Source: Actinokineospora iranica (GTDB lineage: Bacteria > Actinomycetota > Actinomycetes > Mycobacteriales > Pseudonocardiaceae). From it: a DNA stretch of 64,000 nt. The translations under genes and the position numbers were made by a program. This document shows positions 1-11,364 of the stretch, piece by piece (positions within the stretch are counted from its first letter, which is position 1; every line of letters starts with the position of its first letter). The stretch is taken from contig NZ_FMZZ01000004.1 of the NCBI RefSeq assembly GCF_900101685.1, positions 318,511-382,510 on the forward strand, written 5' to 3'. The notes beneath the pieces were generated by a model. That model ran no database searches. It was not told the DNA's origin and saw only the letters and a list, made by a program, of their open reading frames with translations.

Positions 1-149
1 CGGCGGTGGACGGGCTTGAGGCCGTCGCGGACGTCGGGGAGCGCGCGGCTGACGATCACGCTCATCGCGTAGTCGATGTAGGAGTTCTGCATCTCCTGCT
101 GGATGTCAGCGGGTTCGATGCGGTCGCCGGGCGGCAGGGTTTCGGTCAC
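1..149 (-). CDS. gyrA: DNA gyrase subunit A, N-terminal fragment (partial)
   Basis: GyrA is the breakage-reunion subunit of gyrase, which introduces negative supercoils. Only the first 49 codons are inside the window. They read [20 protein letters not shown] and continue with [20 protein letters not shown] and RDGLKPVHR, the hallmark GyrA N-terminus ahead of the quinolone-resistance region. The GTG start at 149 has a good ribosome binding site (GGAAGGAA) about 6 bases upstream. It lies 54 bp downstream of gyrB on the same strand, the usual actinobacterial gyrBA arrangement. The gene is cut by the window edge, not broken. Confidence 0.97.
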   Translation of the reverse strand, partial: MTETLPPGDRIEPADIQQEMQNSYIDYAMSVIVSRALPDVRDGLKPVHR

Positions 150-203
150 GACCGGTTGTTCCTTCCAAACAGTGGGCGCGCGGGGCCGATCAGACGTCGC
201 CGA

Positions 204-2297
<2,094 letters not shown>

Positions 2298-2385
2298 TCA
2301 AGGACACCCCTGGTTCGCTCACAGAGCGTCGGTTGCGAAGGGGCGCGGGTCCGGACTCCGGCGCGGGGATCTCAAGCCGGGAGGG

Positions 2386-3132
2386 TCAGCCGTAGGTGTC
2401 TCGTGGTCCTCGGCCTGGGACGTGCCGGGGGCCGTAGCGCCAACTGGGCGTCGAGGGACCCTGGATTTTCAGTTTCCGGACCACGTCCGGGCCGACGCCC
2501 CTGGCGATCTTGACCAGGAGTTCGCGCTGGAGCAGGCGCAACTGGGTCGCCCACGCGGTGGACTCGGCCGCGACGGTGAGCTCGCCGTCCTTGAGCGCGA
2601 CCGGCTTGGCGTGCTGGGCCAGTTCGGCGCCGACCAGCGCGGCCCAGCGGGCGAAGACCTGGCCGCCCGCGAGCTGGTCCTGCCAGCCCCGGTCGACCGC
2701 GATGCGGGAGGCGAGCCTGCCCAGCGGCTGCGGGTCGCGGTCGTCGGCCCCGGCGCCCGACCACCGGCGCCGCCGCCGGACTCCGGTGTCGGTTCCACGT
2801 GGAACCGAGCGGCCCTTCCGCTTGCTCTTGGCAGCCTGCCTCGCGGCCGCCAAAGCGGCTCTGGCAAGATCTGAGCCCCGGGGGGCCTGCCGCGCGGAGT
2901 CGTCACTCTCGGTCGCGGCGGCGAAGGGATCTTCGAGTTTTCCACCCTGGGGTGTGGACTGATTACCGGTTATCCCCGGTTCGAGGGGCGCTGACGGCCG
3001 CCCAGTGACCGTGTTATCCACACTATCCACAGGGTTATCCCCAGTTGTGGAGCGAGCGACCCCGCTGCCTGTCACGCTCTGTTGTTGGCTGTCGGGTGCC
3101 AACGCACCCCCGAACAGGTCATCATCCGACAC
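2386..3132 (-). CDS. dciA: DciA-type helicase loader/DUF721 protein
   Basis: This is the Rv0004-type DUF721 protein found between recF and gyrB in actinobacteria. The family includes DciA, which replaces DnaC/DnaI in loading the replicative helicase DnaB; that role is family knowledge. It has 248 residues. The N-terminal ~130 are acidic, polar and probably disordered. The conserved KH-like domain starts near [20 protein letters not shown] and includes [19 protein letters not shown] and [15 protein letters not shown]. The GTG start at 3132 overlaps the recF end by 11 bp and sits 6 bases after GGGGAGG; an in-frame ATG at 3147 is less likely. A perfect parS-like palindrome lies inside the gene at 2792-2805. 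Confidence 0.88.
   Translation of the reverse strand: MSDDDLFGGALAPDSQQQSVTGSGVARSTTGDNPVDSVDNTVTGRPSAPLEPGITGNQSTPQGGKLEDPFAAATESDDSARQAPRGSDLARAALAAARQAAKSKRKGRSVPRGTDTGVRRRRRWSGAGADDRDPQPLGRLASRIAVDRGWQDQLAGGQVFARWAALVGAELAQHAKPVALKDGELTVAAESTAWATQLRLLQRELLVKIARGVGPDVVRKLKIQGPSTPSWRYGPRHVPGRGPRDTYG
2792..2805. promoter_or_regulatory. parS-like ParB binding site inside dciA
   Basis: GTTCCACGTGGAAC is a perfect 14-bp palindrome matching the conserved parS core (G-TT-Y-CACGTG-R-AA-C). It lies in the dciA reading frame, where it encodes Val-Pro-Arg-Gly-Thr in a poorly conserved linker. ParB is encoded at 15232-16221, about 12 kb away, well within the usual origin-proximal parS cluster. Confidence 0.75.
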
Positions 3133-4282
3133 GTCGCACCTCCCCATCCGACACCGAGTAGCGGACCCCGGTCAGCTCCCCGGGCACGTCCTCGGCGACC
3201 GCCGCGGTCACCAGGACCTGCTCCGCGCCGAGCGCGACCTCGGCGAGCCGTTCGCGCCTGCGCCGGTCCAACTCGGCGAACACGTCGTCGAGGATCAGCA
3301 CCGGCTCGCTGCCCTCGTCCTTGAGCAGGTCGTACGAGGCCAGCCGCAGCGCCAGGGCGAACGACCACGACTCGCCGTGGCTCGCGTACCCCTTCGCGGG
3401 GGCCTCGCCGAGCACCAGGTCAAGCTCGTCGCGCTGCGGTCCGACGAGGCTGACCCCTCGGTCGAGTTCGGCGGTGCGCCGCAGAGCCATCTGCGCGAGC
3501 AGCGCGTCGGCGACGACCTCCTTGTCCGCGCGCTCGCCGCCGGGTTCGCCGTACCCGTCCGGCAGCGTGTCCTCGATCTTCGACCGGTACGCCACCCGCG
3601 CTGGCCGCGACTCCGGGGCCACCCCGGCGTAGGCGGCGGCGACCCGGGGCGCGAGGTCGGCCACCAGGTCCAGCCGCGCGGCGAGCAGTTCGGCGCCGTG
3701 CGCGGCGAGGTGCCCGTCCCACACGTCGAGGGTGGCCAGCGCGTCCGCGTCGGCGCGGCGCGCGCGCCGGTTCGCCGCCGAGCTTTTGAGCAGCGCGTTC
3801 CGCTGCCGCAGCACCCGGTCGTAGTCGGCGCGGACCCCGGCGTACCGGGGGGCGCGCAGCACCAGCAGGTCGTCGAGGAACCGGCGCCGCTCGCCGGGGT
3901 CGCCGCGCACGAGGGACAGGTCCTCCGGCGCGAACAGCACCGTGCGCAAGATTCCCAGCACGTCCCGTGTCCGTGGCACCGGGCCGCGGTTGACCCTGGC
4001 CCGGTTCGCCTTGCCCGGGGTGATCTCCAGTTCGACGGTCAGCTCGCGGTCGTCGTTGACCACGGCTGTCCGGATGATCGCGCGCGCGCACCCGTGCCGC
4101 ACCAGCGGCTGGTCCGAAGCGACCCGGTGCGACCCGAGGGTCGCCACGTACCCGATCGCCTCGACCAGATTCGTCTTGCCCTGGCCGTTGGCGCCGACCA
4201 GCACCGACGGGCCAGGTTCCAGCTCCAGGTCGGCCTGCTCCCACGAGCGGAAATCGGCGACCTGTAAGTGCCGAACGCGCAC
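3122..4282 (-). CDS. recF: DNA replication and repair protein RecF
   Basis: RecF is an SMC-like ATPase that binds gapped DNA and helps load RecA through RecOR. The protein has 386 residues from the GTG at 4282 ([20 protein letters not shown]). The Walker A motif GANGQGKTN is at residues 30-38. The signature region is [15 protein letters not shown] and Walker B is [11 protein letters not shown]. The start codon overlaps the gnd stop codon (TAGTG), which suggests translational coupling; no strong ribosome binding site of its own is visible. The end overlaps dciA by 11 bp. Confidence 0.96.
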   Translation of the reverse strand: MRVRHLQVADFRSWEQADLELEPGPSVLVGANGQGKTNLVEAIGYVATLGSHRVASDQPLVRHGCARAIIRTAVVNDDRELTVELEITPGKANRARVNRGPVPRTRDVLGILRTVLFAPEDLSLVRGDPGERRRFLDDLLVLRAPRYAGVRADYDRVLRQRNALLKSSAANRRARRADADALATLDVWDGHLAAHGAELLAARLDLVADLAPRVAAAYAGVAPESRPARVAYRSKIEDTLPDGYGEPGGERADKEVVADALLAQMALRRTAELDRGVSLVGPQRDELDLVLGEAPAKGYASHGESWSFALALRLASYDLLKDEGSEPVLILDDVFAELDRRRRERLAEVALGAEQVLVTAAVAEDVPGELTGVRYSVSDGEVRRVG

Positions 4283-5193
4283 TACTTGACTTCGCCGGAC
4301 CCGGAGGTGGGGCCTGCCTTGTGCACCGCGTGCCCGCCGAACTGGTTGCGCAGCGCCGACACGGCCTTCATCGCGGGCGAATCGTCCTGCCGGGAGGCGA
4401 AGCGGGCGAACAGCGCCGCGGAGATCACCGGCGCGGGCACCGAGTGCCGGATCGCCTCCTCGACGGTCCACCTGCCCTCGCCGGAGTCCTCGACGTAGCC
4501 GCTCAGCTCGGCCAAGCCCGGGTCCTCGTCCAGCGCCTTGACCAGCAGGTCGAGCAGCCAGGACCGCACGACGGTGCCCCGGGTCCATGCCTTGAGCACG
4601 GCCGGGACGTCGGTGACCTCGGCGGCGGCGTCGAGCAGCTCGTAGCCCTCGGCGTAGGCCTGCATCAGGCCGTACTCGATGCCGTTGTGGACCATCTTCG
4701 CGTAGTGGCCCGCGCCGACCTTGCCCGCGTGCGCGAATCCCTCTTCGCGCGGGCCTTGCGGGCGCAGCGCGTCGAAGATCGGCATGGCGCGCTCGACCTG
4801 CTCGGCGTCGCCGCCGACCATGAGGCCGTAGCCGTTCTCCCGGCCCCACACGCCGCCGGACACGCCGCAGTCGAGGTAGCCGACGCCGGTCCTGGCGAGC
4901 AGCTCCGAGTTGGTCTTGTCGTCGGTGTAGCGGGAGTTGCCGCCGTCGATGACCAGGTCGCCCTCGGCGAGCAGCCCCGCGAGGTCGGCGACGGTGTTCA
5001 GCGTCGCGTCACCCGCGGGGACCATCACCCAGACAACCCGGGGCGCGTCGAGTTTGTCGACCAGGTCCGCGAGCGAGGCGCTGTCGCTGACCTCGGGGTT
5101 GCGGTCGTAGCCGACCACTTCGTGGCCCGCCGCGCGCAACCGCTCGCGCATGTTGAAGCCCATCTTGCCCAGGCCGACGAGTCCGAGCTGCAC
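4282..5193 (-). CDS. gnd: 6-phosphogluconate dehydrogenase (decarboxylating), short form
   Basis: This enzyme oxidatively decarboxylates 6-phosphogluconate to ribulose 5-phosphate in the pentose phosphate pathway. At 303 residues it matches the short dimer/tetramer class and not the ~470-residue form. The N-terminal Rossmann motif [16 protein letters not shown] starts at residue 4. The substrate region shows [20 protein letters not shown] and [19 protein letters not shown], with the catalytic Lys/His/Asn pattern. Position between dnaN and recF is conserved in actinobacteria (gnd of the dnaA cluster). It is translationally coupled to recF. Confidence 0.93.
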   Translation of the reverse strand: MQLGLVGLGKMGFNMRERLRAAGHEVVGYDRNPEVSDSASLADLVDKLDAPRVVWVMVPAGDATLNTVADLAGLLAEGDLVIDGGNSRYTDDKTNSELLARTGVGYLDCGVSGGVWGRENGYGLMVGGDAEQVERAMPIFDALRPQGPREEGFAHAGKVGAGHYAKMVHNGIEYGLMQAYAEGYELLDAAAEVTDVPAVLKAWTRGTVVRSWLLDLLVKALDEDPGLAELSGYVEDSGEGRWTVEEAIRHSVPAPVISAALFARFASRQDDSPAMKAVSALRNQFGGHAVHKAGPTSGSGEVK

Positions 5194-5224
5194 TGTTGGT
5201 TGTCCTCTCCGTCGGGTGTGTCGG

Positions 5225-6358
5225 TCAGCCGGGGAGGCGGACCGGCATGAGCAGGTAGAGGTAGCCGGGGGTGACCTCGCCGTCCTCGCCGACCGGTTTG
5301 ATCAGCGCGGGGCGGTTGGGGGTGGTGAAGGACAGCTCGGCGCGGTCGCAGTGCAGCGCGGCCAACCCGTCCTGCAGGTAGCCCGGGTTGAACGCGATGG
5401 TCACCGGGTCGCCGGTGAACTCGACCGGCAGCTCCTCCTCCGCGCTCCCCTCGTCGTCGCCGCCAGCGGACAGCCGCAGGCCGCCGTCGGCGAACTCCAG
5501 CCGCACCTGGGTACCCCGCTCGGCGACCAGGGACACGCGCTTGATCGCCTCGACCAGCGGGCCGACGCCGATGACCGCGCTGGAGGTCTGCTCGGAGGGC
5601 AGCAGCTGGCGGTAGCGCGGGAACTCCGCGTCGAGCAACCGGCTCGTGGTGCGCCGCCCGGAGCCGGACAGGCCGAGCAGGCCGTCGCCGGGAGACAGCG
5701 CGAGCTCGACCGTGCGCCCGGAGCTGCCCAGCGCCTTCGCCGCCTCGGCGAGGGTGCGGGCCGGGACCAGGACCGCGGCGTCGTCCACGTCGCCGGAGGG
5801 CTTCCACTCGAACTCGCGCATGGCGAGCCGGAAGCGGTCGGTGGCGACGAGGGTCAGCTTGTCGCCCGCGATCTCGACCCGGACACCGGTCAGCATCGGC
5901 AGGGTGTCGTCCTTGCCCGCGGCGACCGCGACCTGGCTGACGGCCAGGCCGAAGACCTCGCCCGCGAGCTCACCGGCGTGCTGCGGCATCGCGGGCAGCG
6001 CCGGGTAGTCGTCCACCGGCATGGTCGGCAGGCTGAACTTCGCGTTGCCACAGGCGATCGCGACCCGGGCGCCGTCGACGGAGATCTCCACCGGCTGGGC
6101 GGGCAGCGACTTGGTGATGTCGGCGAGCAGCCTGCCCGAGACCAGGGTCCGGCCGCCGTCGGCGACCGTGGCCGGGACCCCGACCGTGGCCGACACCTCG
6201 TAGTCGAACCCGGAGACGGTCAGCCCGTCCGAGCCGTCTGCGGACCCGGCGTCGAGGAGAACCCCGCCGAGGACGGGGACGGGAGGCCGGGACGGGAGGC
6301 TGCGCGCGACCCAGGCGACGGCGTCGGCGAGGCCGTCGCGCTCGACGCGGATCTTCAT
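5225..6358 (-). CDS. dnaN: DNA polymerase III beta subunit (sliding clamp)
   Basis: DnaN is the ring-shaped processivity clamp of DNA polymerase III. The protein is 377 residues from the ATG at 6358 ([20 protein letters not shown]), preceded by a clear GAAAGGAA site 6 bases upstream. The three tandem clamp domains are visible, with [15 protein letters not shown] in the first, [20 protein letters not shown] in the second, and the C-terminal [12 protein letters not shown]. Upstream in-frame codons at 6469 extend into oriC and are not conserved. The gene is 31 bp upstream of gnd. Confidence 0.97.
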   Translation of the reverse strand: MKIRVERDGLADAVAWVARSLPSRPPVPVLGGVLLDAGSADGSDGLTVSGFDYEVSATVGVPATVADGGRTLVSGRLLADITKSLPAQPVEISVDGARVAIACGNAKFSLPTMPVDDYPALPAMPQHAGELAGEVFGLAVSQVAVAAGKDDTLPMLTGVRVEIAGDKLTLVATDRFRLAMREFEWKPSGDVDDAAVLVPARTLAEAAKALGSSGRTVELALSPGDGLLGLSGSGRRTTSRLLDAEFPRYRQLLPSEQTSSAVIGVGPLVEAIKRVSLVAERGTQVRLEFADGGLRLSAGGDDEGSAEEELPVEFTGDPVTIAFNPGYLQDGLAALHCDRAELSFTTPNRPALIKPVGEDGEVTPGYLYLLMPVRLPG

Positions 6359-6521
6359 GGGATTCCTTTCAGGCTCGACCGGCCCACCCGCACCGATCGT
6401 GCGAGGCGGTCCACCGAGCTGTCCACGCTGTAGGGCCCAACCGTAGAGCGTGGGCCCGCTCGCCGTCATCCCGGGCGGCGCTCGCCCACAGCGTCGAGCG
6501 AGCTGTCCCCAGATTCCGGAA

Positions 6522-6581
6522 TCGCTTATTTCTTCTTTTTTTATTTCTCTCGAAGAGAGAAAAAGACAGTAGTGATAGTAG
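6522..6581. other. oriC DNA unwinding element with DnaA-trio-like tract
   Basis: This is the most AT-rich stretch in this part of the window (TTATTTCTTCTTTTTTTATT and a TTTCTCTC/GAGAGAAA hairpin at 6544-6562). It ends in TAGTGATAGTAG at 6570-6581, four bases from two abutting DnaA boxes. Read 3' to 5' from the boxes, the triplets are GAT-GAT-AGT-GAT. Three of the four fit the DnaA-trio consensus described for the Bacillus subtilis basal unwinding system, and the GTGC spacer is in the right place. Confidence 0.65.
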
Positions 6582-6860
6582 GTGCTGTGGATAGTGTGGA
6601 TAACCCTTGTTTTCGCAGGTCAACCTGGTCTTAGTCCTGTGGAGATCCCCGGGACAACGCCTGTGGGGAAACTTGGCAACCGGTGGACAAGTTTCGCGGG
6701 GTCTTGCGGCGTCCACAGATCGGCCGAGTTGTCCACAGCTCGATCCCCAGATGTGGGCCGGTTCGCCCACAGGCGCGGCGACCGCCGCCCACAGGGTTGT
6801 GCACAGGCGAAGTCCCCCGTACTGGTGACGCAGACCACCGGGATTCCTGCCCCGGCAAGG

Positions 6861-6906
6861 TTTTTCCGGGTGTGGAGCGGCCGTCCACACCCGGAGAAAA
6901 GGTGCG
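6861..6906. repeat. oriC hairpin module, copy 1
   Basis: The module is a T-tract, a hairpin, an A-tract and GGTGCG. Here the arms CCGGGTGTGGA (6866-6876) and TCCACACCCGG (6884-6894) are perfectly complementary, followed by AGAAAAGGTGCG. Copies 2 and 3 share the same order and the GTCCAC core, which resembles half of a DnaA box. Confidence 0.7.
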
Positions 6907-6998
6907 ATCGGCGGGCGCGGCAGGGGGTTCGGGCGGCCCGGCGGCGAGCGCGCGGGGGCCGGGGCGGGGAGCTCGACCGGGCACGCGCGGGCCGGAAC

Positions 6999-7045
6999 TT
7001 TTCTGCGGCTGGGGAGCGCTGTCCACGGCGGCAATAAAAGGTGCG
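6999..7045. repeat. oriC hairpin module, copy 2
   Basis: It starts TTTTCTGCGG, continues with CTGGGGAGCGCTGTCCAC, and ends GGCAATAAAAGGTGCG. The alignment with copy 3 is near-continuous over about 47 bases, including TTTTCTGCGG, GTCCACGG and GCAATAA-AAGGTGCG. The internal hairpin is weaker than in the other copies. Confidence 0.7.
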
Positions 7046-7238
7046 ACACGGCCCGGGCGGCGGGGTGGGAACACGCGGGCGCGCGGGCCGTCGGAAGCAG
7101 TCTGTCAGTCCCTAGCGCCGCGCGCCGGCCCACTCACGCGCGGTGGCGGACATTCAGCCCGGCCGTGGCGTGGGGCCCGAGGGCGCGGCTCCAGGCGCGC
7201 GCGGGCGACCGGTCACCGGGAACCGGGGCGGGTGGGAG

Positions 7239-7286
7239 TTTTCTGCGGGTGGGGACGGCCGTCCACGGCCGCAATAAGAAGGTGCG
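7239..7286. repeat. oriC hairpin module, copy 3
   Basis: It starts TTTTCTGCGGGTGG, contains the perfect 12-bp palindrome GGACGGCCGTCC at 7253-7264, and ends CCGCAATAAGAAGGTGCG. It lies 47 bp beyond the dnaA stop codon, so it could also act as a terminator-like structure for dnaA, but the palindrome lacks a following T-run on the minus strand. Confidence 0.7.
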
Positions 7287-7333
7287 CCGACCGTCGCCGG
7301 GCATGGGTGTGCCCCGGGGCCGATCGCGGTGGA

Positions 7334-8980
7334 TCAGGCGCGGGCGCGCTGCTTGATGCGGGAGGTCAGCTCCTGCACCTGGTCGTAGATGCGCCTGCGC
7401 TCGGCCATCTCCTTGCGGATCTTCTTGTCCGCGTGCATGACCGTGGTGTGGTCGCGGCCGCCGAAGGTCTGGCCGATCTTCGGCAGCGACAGGTCGGTCA
7501 GCTCCCGGCAGAGGTACATCGAGATCTGCCGCGCCTGGGCAAGCGCTTTCGTCTTGCCGGGCCCGCACAGGTCATCGATGGAGACGCCGAAGAACTCCGC
7601 GGTGACGGCCATGATCGTCGCCGCGCTGATCTCCGGGGCGTGCGAGTCCGGGATGAGGTCGCGTAAAACGATCTCGGCGAGGCTCACGTCCACCGGCTGG
7701 CGGTTGAGCGAGGCGAACGCCGTGACGCGGATGAGCGCGCCCTCCAGCTCCCGGATGTTCGCCTCGACCCGCGCGGCGATGAACTCCAGCACCTCGGCGG
7801 GCGCGGCCAGCCGATCCTGCGCGGCCTTCTTGCGCAGGATCGCGATGCGCGTCTCCAGCTCCGGCGGCTGGATGTCGGTGATCAGGCCCCACTCGAACCG
7901 GGTCCGCAGCCGGTCCTCCAGGGTCTCCAGCCGCTTGGGCGGCCGGTCGGAGGACACCACGATCTGCTTGTTCGCGTTGTGCAGCGTGTTGAAGGTGTGG
8001 AAGAACTCCTCCTGGGTGCCTTCCTTGCCCTCCAGGAACTGGATGTCGTCGACCAGCAGCACGTCGATGTCGCGGTAGCGGCGCTGGAACGCCACCTTCC
8101 GGTCGTCGCGCAGCGAGTTGATGAAGTCGTTGGTGAACTCCTCGGTCGAGACGTACCGCACGCGCATCCCCGGGAACAGGCGCTGCGCGTAGTGGCCGAC
8201 CGCGTGGAGCAGGTGCGTCTTGCCCAGACCGGACTCGCCCCAGATGAACAGCGGGTTGTATGCCCGCGCGGGCGCCTCGGCCACCGCGACCGACGCGGCG
8301 TGGGCGAACCGGTTGGACGCGCCGATGACGAAGGTGTCGAACGTGTACTTCTCGTTCAGCCGGGTCTTGGACGTCTGCGGCTGGGCGGGCGCGGTGAACG
8401 GCTGCCCGCTCGTCGGCGGCTGCCCGGTGAAGGTCGGCCAGATCTCGTGGACGGTGGCGAGCGCGTCGCCTTCCTCGTCCACCTCTTCGCCGTCGTCCTC
8501 GGTGTCGCCCCCGTACTGGCCGGGCGCCTCGGGCAGCACCGGCGGCTGACCTGCTGCGGCGTGACCCGCCGCCGGATGGGTTGGGTGGGCAGGGAGAGCT
8601 GGCAGAGCTGGAAGATCCATGGCGGCCTGGATCTCCATGGCCGGGATGGTCAAGGTGTCGCCGTCGGCCGCGACCGTGGGCGGAGCCACGATCGGCGGGG
8701 CCTTCGGCGCCGGGGTGGGCGCGGCGTCGACCTTGACCGCGAGGGACACGACGCGGCCGAGCCTGCGGGACAGCGCCGCGGTGATCGGCTCGCGCAGCGC
8801 GCGCTCGATGGCCTCTTTGGCGAAGTCGCTGGGCGCGGACAGCAGCGCGGTGCCGTCGAGCAGGCCGATGGGCCTGGTCATCCGCATCCACGCGCGCTGG
8901 GACGGGGACAGGGTCCCGGCTGAGAGCTCCCGAACGACCTGTTCCCAGACCACACCGAGATTCATCTGGTGCTCGGACAT
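7334..8980 (-). CDS. dnaA: chromosomal replication initiator DnaA
   Basis: DnaA is the AAA+ initiator that binds DnaA boxes in oriC and opens the unwinding element. The protein is 548 residues from the ATG at 8980 ([20 protein letters not shown]), with GGGGAGGGG about 10 bases upstream. Domain I is at the N-terminus, followed by a long Pro/Ala/Glu-rich domain II typical of high-GC actinobacteria. The Walker A motif [15 protein letters not shown] is near residue 247, Walker B is [13 protein letters not shown], and the C-terminal DNA-binding helix-turn-helix carries [11 protein letters not shown] near residue 505. Its leader contains DnaA boxes (9035-9065), so autoregulation is likely. Confidence 0.98.
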   Translation of the reverse strand: MSEHQMNLGVVWEQVVRELSAGTLSPSQRAWMRMTRPIGLLDGTALLSAPSDFAKEAIERALREPITAALSRRLGRVVSLAVKVDAAPTPAPKAPPIVAPPTVAADGDTLTIPAMEIQAAMDLPALPALPAHPTHPAAGHAAAGQPPVLPEAPGQYGGDTEDDGEEVDEEGDALATVHEIWPTFTGQPPTSGQPFTAPAQPQTSKTRLNEKYTFDTFVIGASNRFAHAASVAVAEAPARAYNPLFIWGESGLGKTHLLHAVGHYAQRLFPGMRVRYVSTEEFTNDFINSLRDDRKVAFQRRYRDIDVLLVDDIQFLEGKEGTQEEFFHTFNTLHNANKQIVVSSDRPPKRLETLEDRLRTRFEWGLITDIQPPELETRIAILRKKAAQDRLAAPAEVLEFIAARVEANIRELEGALIRVTAFASLNRQPVDVSLAEIVLRDLIPDSHAPEISAATIMAVTAEFFGVSIDDLCGPGKTKALAQARQISMYLCRELTDLSLPKIGQTFGGRDHTTVMHADKKIRKEMAERRRIYDQVQELTSRIKQRARA

Positions 8981-9186
8981 CGGCCGCGTTCCCCTCCCCT
9001 CGTTCTCGGTAAAGCTGTCCCGGCTCGCGGGTGCCTGTCCACAGGCATCCACAGGGTTGTCCACAACTGTGCACGAAGGTACGGCGAACCGCAGCGAAAC
9101 CCGTCGGGGGGTTCAAGGTACTCAGTGGCTCGGCGACGTCGGCGCGGCAGGGCTCCCATTCCCCGGGGCGGCCAACCAAGAGCCGC

Positions 9187-9216
9187 ACGGTAACAATGGT
9201 CGCGGGCAACTCACAA
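9187..9216 (-). promoter_or_regulatory. probable dnaA promoter
   Basis: On the minus strand TTGTGA (9216-9211) and TACCGT (9192-9187) are separated by 18 bases, a good sigma-A-type arrangement. The transcript would carry a leader of about 200 bases that includes three DnaA boxes. Confidence 0.5.
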
Positions 9217-9250
9217 GACGCGCTGGTAGGCGGCCCCGCCGACCCCAGTT

Positions 9251-9279
9251 TTGAACCCGGCCGGGCAGGTGCGTACCCT
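9251..9279 (+). promoter_or_regulatory. probable rpmH-rnpA promoter
   Basis: TTGAAC (9251-9256) and TACCCT (9274-9279) are separated by exactly 17 bases, a near-consensus vegetative promoter. It would drive rpmH, rnpA, yidD, yidC and jag up to the terminator at 11932-11976. Confidence 0.65.
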
Positions 9280-9419
9280 CATAAGGTCTCCCGCTTGCGG
9301 AAGGCGTGTTCCGCGTGCCCATCAAGGTTGCCGATGGCTGCCGCGCGGCGCCGCCACGGCCGCTGTCCGGCAGGGAGCGCCAGACCTGCTCGACCATCAA
9401 GTACCGGGAGAACGAAGCC

Positions 9420-9557
9420 GTGAGCAAGCGCACCTTCCAGCCGAACAACCGCCGTCGGGCCAAGACCCACGGCTTCCGTCTGCGGATGCGCACCCGCGCG
9501 GGTCGCGCGATCATCGCCGCGCGCCGCCGTCGGGGCCGCGACAAGCTGTCGGCCTGA
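9420..9557 (+). CDS. rpmH: 50S ribosomal protein L34
   Basis: This is a small basic protein of the large ribosomal subunit, 45 residues from the GTG at 9420. It reads [20 protein letters not shown] and ends [10 protein letters not shown], which is the full L34 signature. GGGAG lies 9 bases upstream. It is the first gene of the rpmH-rnpA-yidD-yidC-jag operon next to dnaA, an order conserved across bacteria. The in-frame extension upstream to 9306 is not conserved. Confidence 0.97.
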   Translation: MSKRTFQPNNRRRAKTHGFRLRMRTRAGRAIIAARRRRGRDKLSA

Positions 9558-9572
9558 CCCCAGCCAGCCGCC

Positions 9573-9983
9573 GTGCTCCCCGCGGCCGCCCGGCTGACCA
9601 GCAGCGCGGACTTCCGGATGGTGACCAGGAGCGGTCGCCGCGCCGGTCGTCCGAGGCTGGTGGTGCACGCCGTGACGGCGCGGACCGAGGCGGCGCCCCC
9701 CGAAGCCGACCCGTCGGCGGTGCGGACCCGTGCCACGCCGAGGGTCGGTTTCGTCGTGAGTAAGGCAGTGGGCAACGCGGTCGTCCGGCACCGCGTCGCC
9801 CGGCGGCTGCGGCACATCGCCGCCGCCCGGCTCGGAACTCTGCCGCCGGGCAGCACGTTGGTCGTGCGGGCGCTGCCGAGGGCAGCCACGGCGACAAGCG
9901 CCGAACTCGGCCAGGACTTCGACTCCGCGATGCGCAGGCTGCGCCTCATCGCGGAAGCGGATGACAGTGGCGGTGAAGCGTGA
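9573..9983 (+). CDS. rnpA: ribonuclease P protein component
   Basis: This is the protein subunit of RNase P, which helps the catalytic RNA mature tRNA 5' ends. It has 136 residues from the GTG at 9573 ([20 protein letters not shown]). The RNR motif region is conserved as [20 protein letters not shown]. An Ala/Pro/Glu-rich insert (about residues 40-55) precedes it. It starts 15 bp after rpmH, and its last codons overlap yidD (GTGA, 4 bp), which suggests translational coupling. Confidence 0.95.
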   Translation: MLPAAARLTSSADFRMVTRSGRRAGRPRLVVHAVTARTEAAPPEADPSAVRTRATPRVGFVVSKAVGNAVVRHRVARRLRHIAAARLGTLPPGSTLVVRALPRAATATSAELGQDFDSAMRRLRLIAEADDSGGEA

Positions 9984-10309
9984 CCAAGGCAACCGCGGTG
10001 AAAGACCGCGCGGCCGATGCGGCGCGCCCCGGGCCGGTCGCGCGCGTCCTGCTGGTCCCCGTGCGGGTCTACCGCCGGTGGATCTCGCCCGCGCTTCCGC
10101 CCGCCTGCCGGTTCTACCCCAGTTGTAGCGCGTACGCGGTCGAGGCACTCACGGTGCACGGCGCGCTGCGCGGCTCCTGGCTCGCACTGCGCCGCCTGCT
10201 CCGCTGCGGCCCCTGGCATCCTGGCGGGCTCGATCCCGTGCCGCCGAGGAGAACCGAGAACGCGTCCGGGACAACCAGCCCGGCTGACCCGACAGCTGCC
10301 GAGGAGTAG
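9980..10309 (+). CDS. yidD: membrane protein insertion efficiency factor YidD
   Basis: YidD is a small membrane-associated protein that supports YidC-dependent insertion. It has 109 residues and begins at a GTG overlapping rnpA. The family core is clear: [50 protein letters not shown] and [12 protein letters not shown], with the conserved cysteines. A short polar tail of about 20 residues follows. It lies 3 bp upstream of yidC. Confidence 0.95.
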   Translation: MTKATAVKDRAADAARPGPVARVLLVPVRVYRRWISPALPPACRFYPSCSAYAVEALTVHGALRGSWLALRRLLRCGPWHPGGLDPVPPRRTENASGTTSPADPTAAEE

Positions 10310-10312
10310 TCA

Positions 10313-11335
10313 GTGCTCGATTTCATCTACTACCCGGTGTCCTTCATCCTGTGGTGTTGGCACTGGGTCTTCGGCCACGTGTTCGGCGAGACCAGCGCGA
10401 TCTCGTGGGCGCTTGGCATCGTGTTCCTGGTCTTCACGCTGCGCGCGATCATGTTCAAGCCCATGGTCAAGCAGGTGCGCTCCATGCGGAAGATGCAGGA
10501 GTTCGCGCCGGAGATCAAGAAGCTGCAGAAGAAGTACGCCAACGACAAGCAGAAGCTCGCCCAGGAGATGCAGAAGCTCCAGGCGCAGCACGGCGTCAGC
10601 CCGCTGGGCGGCTGCCTGCCGATGCTCCTGCAGATCCCGGTGTTCATCGGCCTGTTCCACGTGCTGCGCGAGTTCAAGCCGGGCAAGACCGAGAACTACT
10701 TCTTCGACGAGGGCGGCGTCGCCTCGTACAACGCGGCCAACCTCTTCGGCGCCCGCCTGGGCAACTGGATCACCCAGCCCGCGGCCGAGCTCGGCCAGTT
10801 CGACGTCTCCCGCGGCTCGATCATCGCCGTCGCGGTGCCGCTGATGATCGCCGCGAGCGCGCTGACGCACCTCACCGCCCGGCACTCGGTGGCCCGCCAG
10901 AACCCGGCGGCGGCCACCCCGCAGACCTCGATGATGAACAAGCTGACGCTGTACGTGTTCCCGCTCGGCGTGCTCGTCGGTGGCTTCTTCTTCCCCATCG
11001 GCCTGATCGTGTACTGGCTCAGCAACAACGGCTGGACCCTCTGGCAGCAGCACTTCGTGTACAAGCGCATCGACGCCGAGGAAGCCGCGCAGAAGGCCGC
11101 CGCCATCGAGAAGCGCACCGCCACCGCGCCCAAGCCAGGCCAGAAGCCGACGCAGCCCAAGAAGCGTCCCCAGGCCGCGAAGCCGACCGACGGCGACGCC
11201 GCCGCGGACACCACGGCAGAGCCCAAGCAGGACACTCCGCAGAAGCCCGCGGCCAACGGCACGGCGGGCACCGAGATTCCCGGTCTGATCTCAGACCGAT
11301 CCCGCAGCAAGAAGTCAGGTCGCAAGAACCGCTGA
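10313..11335 (+). CDS. yidC: membrane protein insertase YidC/Oxa1
   Basis: YidC inserts and folds inner-membrane proteins, alone or with SecYEG. The protein is 340 residues from a GTG (VLDFIYYPVSFILWCWHWVF) preceded by GAGGAG 6 bases upstream. Visible features are an N-terminal membrane segment, the amphipathic coiled-coil KKLQKKYANDKQKLAQEMQK, the LGGCLPMLLQIPVFIGLFHV membrane hairpin and the later segment YVFPLGVLVGGFFFPIGLIV. The C-terminal ~80 residues are Lys/Ala/Pro-rich and cytoplasmic, ending SGRKNR, typical of actinobacterial YidC. Confidence 0.96.
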   Translation: MLDFIYYPVSFILWCWHWVFGHVFGETSAISWALGIVFLVFTLRAIMFKPMVKQVRSMRKMQEFAPEIKKLQKKYANDKQKLAQEMQKLQAQHGVSPLGGCLPMLLQIPVFIGLFHVLREFKPGKTENYFFDEGGVASYNAANLFGARLGNWITQPAAELGQFDVSRGSIIAVAVPLMIAASALTHLTARHSVARQNPAAATPQTSMMNKLTLYVFPLGVLVGGFFFPIGLIVYWLSNNGWTLWQQHFVYKRIDAEEAAQKAAAIEKRTATAPKPGQKPTQPKKRPQAAKPTDGDAAADTTAEPKQDTPQKPAANGTAGTEIPGLISDRSRSKKSGRKNR

Positions 11336-11364
11336 GGCGTGGCTCGACCTGGAGAGGAGATACC

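Larger units (their letters stand above)
6359..7333. other. oriC: chromosomal replication origin (oriC)
   Basis: This 975-bp intergenic space between dnaN and dnaA contains the expected origin parts. There is an AT-rich tract at about 6522-6580 in a GC-rich context and a cluster of DnaA-box-like 9-mers. The boxes are 6586-6594 TGTGGATAG, 6595-6603 TGTGGATAA (TTATCCACA on the other strand), 6682-6690 GGTGGACAA, 6709-6717 GCGTCCACA, 6729-6737 TTGTCCACA (perfect), 6763-6771 TCGCCCACA, 6785-6793 CCGCCCACA and 6797-6805 TTGTGCACA. Towards dnaA there are three copies of a hairpin module (6861, 6999, 7239). No gene is supported here. Confidence 0.92.
8981..9419. other. dnaA/rpmH divergent regulatory region
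   Basis: This is a 439-bp intergenic region without a supported gene. It holds the dnaA promoter (9187-9216, minus), the rpmH promoter (9251-9279, plus) and three DnaA-box-like sites in the dnaA leader: 9035-9043 CTGTCCACA, 9045-9053 GCATCCACA and 9057-9065 TTGTCCACA (perfect). The last 130 bases are the rpmH leader. Confidence 0.8.
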
